Assembly: GCA_914767715.1 (NCBI GenBank)
Contig: OU612070.1
Location: 2,311,501-2,375,500, forward strand
DNA from: Membranipora membranacea
Taxonomy: Eukaryota; Bryozoa; Gymnolaemata; Cheilostomatida; Membraniporidae
DNA length: 64,000 nt
Direction of reading: 5' to 3'
Part shown: positions 62,872-64,000 of the stretch, piece by piece
How positions within the stretch are numbered: position 1 is the stretch's first letter
Layout of the letters: each line of letters begins with the position of its first letter
Made by a program: the position numbers and the translations under genes
Notes under the pieces: model-generated
What the model saw: the letters and a program-made list of their open reading frames with translations, nothing else
Told to the model about the DNA's origin: nothing
Database searches by the model: none

Positions 62872-64000
62872 GGAGGTCTGAACACTGTTTGCAAAAGAAA
62901 TATATTTTGTTTCACAACGCTGTTTATATGTCAGGCGCTGGAATCTTGGCTTTACAAAATACACCCTTCATCAAAAATTCTCTTGCAAGTAAATCGGGTC
63001 GCGTTTGATCACGGCGTCATAAGATTGAATTTTGAATGATTTTAAGTTGAAACTGTTAGACATATTACCTTAGTATACCCCGAATCAACGGTCTAACCAT
63101 CTATTACTTCCTGCCTTTTTTAGCTCATGTATTATATCAGTGCACAGCTATTTGAGTGTGCTAGTATGATATTTTGGAGTTGTTCATCCTTTCTCCAACA
63201 AACTTGACTACCGTCAGTAACGCAGTTGCTTCCAACAGGTGAACATGCAGAGGCTTGTACATGCCTTTTATATTCAATTATATTTATATTTGTACTTCAA
63301 TGTACTGTTTACACTGCTATTGTCTTTTATCACCAGAACAGACTAATACTATTAGGCCTATAATTACTATAGCTATTCGAGTATTTTTAATATCTTTGTT
63401 GAGTTTTACGACTTTAATTGCTGTCGAGGAATCACATCAACTTGCTGTTTAAACCTTGCATCATATCCATCGAAGCAAATTAATCTTTACTCTCTATATC
63501 TTTGGTGGTTGGTATGATTTTTACACACTTCCAATGTTATTTTAAAATTGACATTAATACCACATTCTCTGGAGCATCATTTTTAGCATATTTTTAACAG
63601 GCTTAATTTTAACCTGAAGGTGACATTACAACAACATAACTCATGCCACCTTATTGATCCTTTATTTTTATGCACAGTTCACTGAACTAATTACCACTAT
63701 TATTTTTATTTCAGGGTACAATCAAACTAAGAAATAAACATGTAGCCACAAAATTTCAACACAAGCCACCATTCCGATACAATGAGCCATGCGAAGTCAA
63801 AGATTACTCCAACTAGGGATTACTTCAACGAGCAGTTGTACATTTCAGTTGACACTAACTCATATTCTGACCCACTTTGGCAACATTCTTTTATTAAAAT
63901 TTAATGTATGATTTCTGCTATTATACCAGTACTCCAAAGAGATTGATTGAGGGAATGATATTCGACCAGTACTGTTTATTAGAGAGACTGTGACATCTTG
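62872..64000. other. Right edge of window, no supported gene
   Basis: No exon chain could be supported. A plus-strand frame after TTTATTTCAG at 63706-63715 runs about 33 codons to a TAG, which could be a terminal exon of an unseen gene, but nothing upstream links to it. Confidence 0.4.

Noticed and set aside
62787-63039. Plus-strand open frames at the right edge
   Set aside because: They start within the foldback element 62752-62860 and lack exon signals.
63716-63817. Possible terminal exon (33 codons, TAG) after a good polypyrimidine/CAG
   Set aside because: No upstream exon in the window connects to it; cannot be supported alone.
1-64000. Prokaryotic features (operons, CRISPR, prophage)
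   Set aside because: All genes are spliced with metazoan families; the tandem repeats lack spacer structure.

Overview
The window is nuclear DNA of a metazoan. Five spliced protein genes with GT..AG introns sit close together, most introns are 100-1000 bp, and both the protein families (USP34, receptor modules, animal heme peroxidase, SOUL domain) and the U1 snRNA are animal-type. The AT-rich sequence, dense gene packing and many small foldback transposons would suit a compact non-bilaterian genome such as a sponge, but that placement is inference only.

Layout. (1) 58-15781 (+): the C-terminal ~1,790 residues of a USP34-type ubiquitin protease over about 30 exons; it starts inside the window at the catalytic-cysteine exon. 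One intron carries a full-length U1 snRNA gene in the sense direction (13011-13175). (2) 16925-45692 (+): a 42-exon single-pass receptor of about 2,880 residues with signal peptide, FN3 modules, discoidin-like modules, thrombospondin-1 repeats, a C-type-lectin-like module, a run of sushi domains, a furin site, one membrane span and a highly basic cytoplasmic tail with no recognised catalytic domain. Every inferred splice junction keeps frame. (3) 54036-46065 (-): a 17-exon secreted animal heme peroxidase (840 residues). (4) 56762-59170 (+): a 4-exon secreted SOUL/heme-binding protein (225 residues), head-to-head with the peroxidase. (5) about 62651-60817 (-): the 3' part of a gene I do not recognise, convergent with the SOUL gene.

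The introns and spacers hold a varied set of non-autonomous DNA transposons: a 0.9-kb hAT-type element with an 8-bp duplication nested in a larger inverted repeat, a TTAA-flanked element, a TA-flanked element, two short foldbacks with 11-bp target duplications, and a four-copy family of short palindromes. There are also tRNA-like (SINE) fragments, minisatellites and a tetranucleotide-type microsatellite.

Functional reading. USP34 is an intracellular deubiquitinase (Wnt/axin and other pathways in vertebrates). The large receptor looks like a cell-surface recognition or adhesion molecule assembled largely from phase-1 exons. The peroxidase and the SOUL protein are both predicted to be secreted and heme-related and share one 2.7-kb intergenic region, so co-regulation is possible but unproven.
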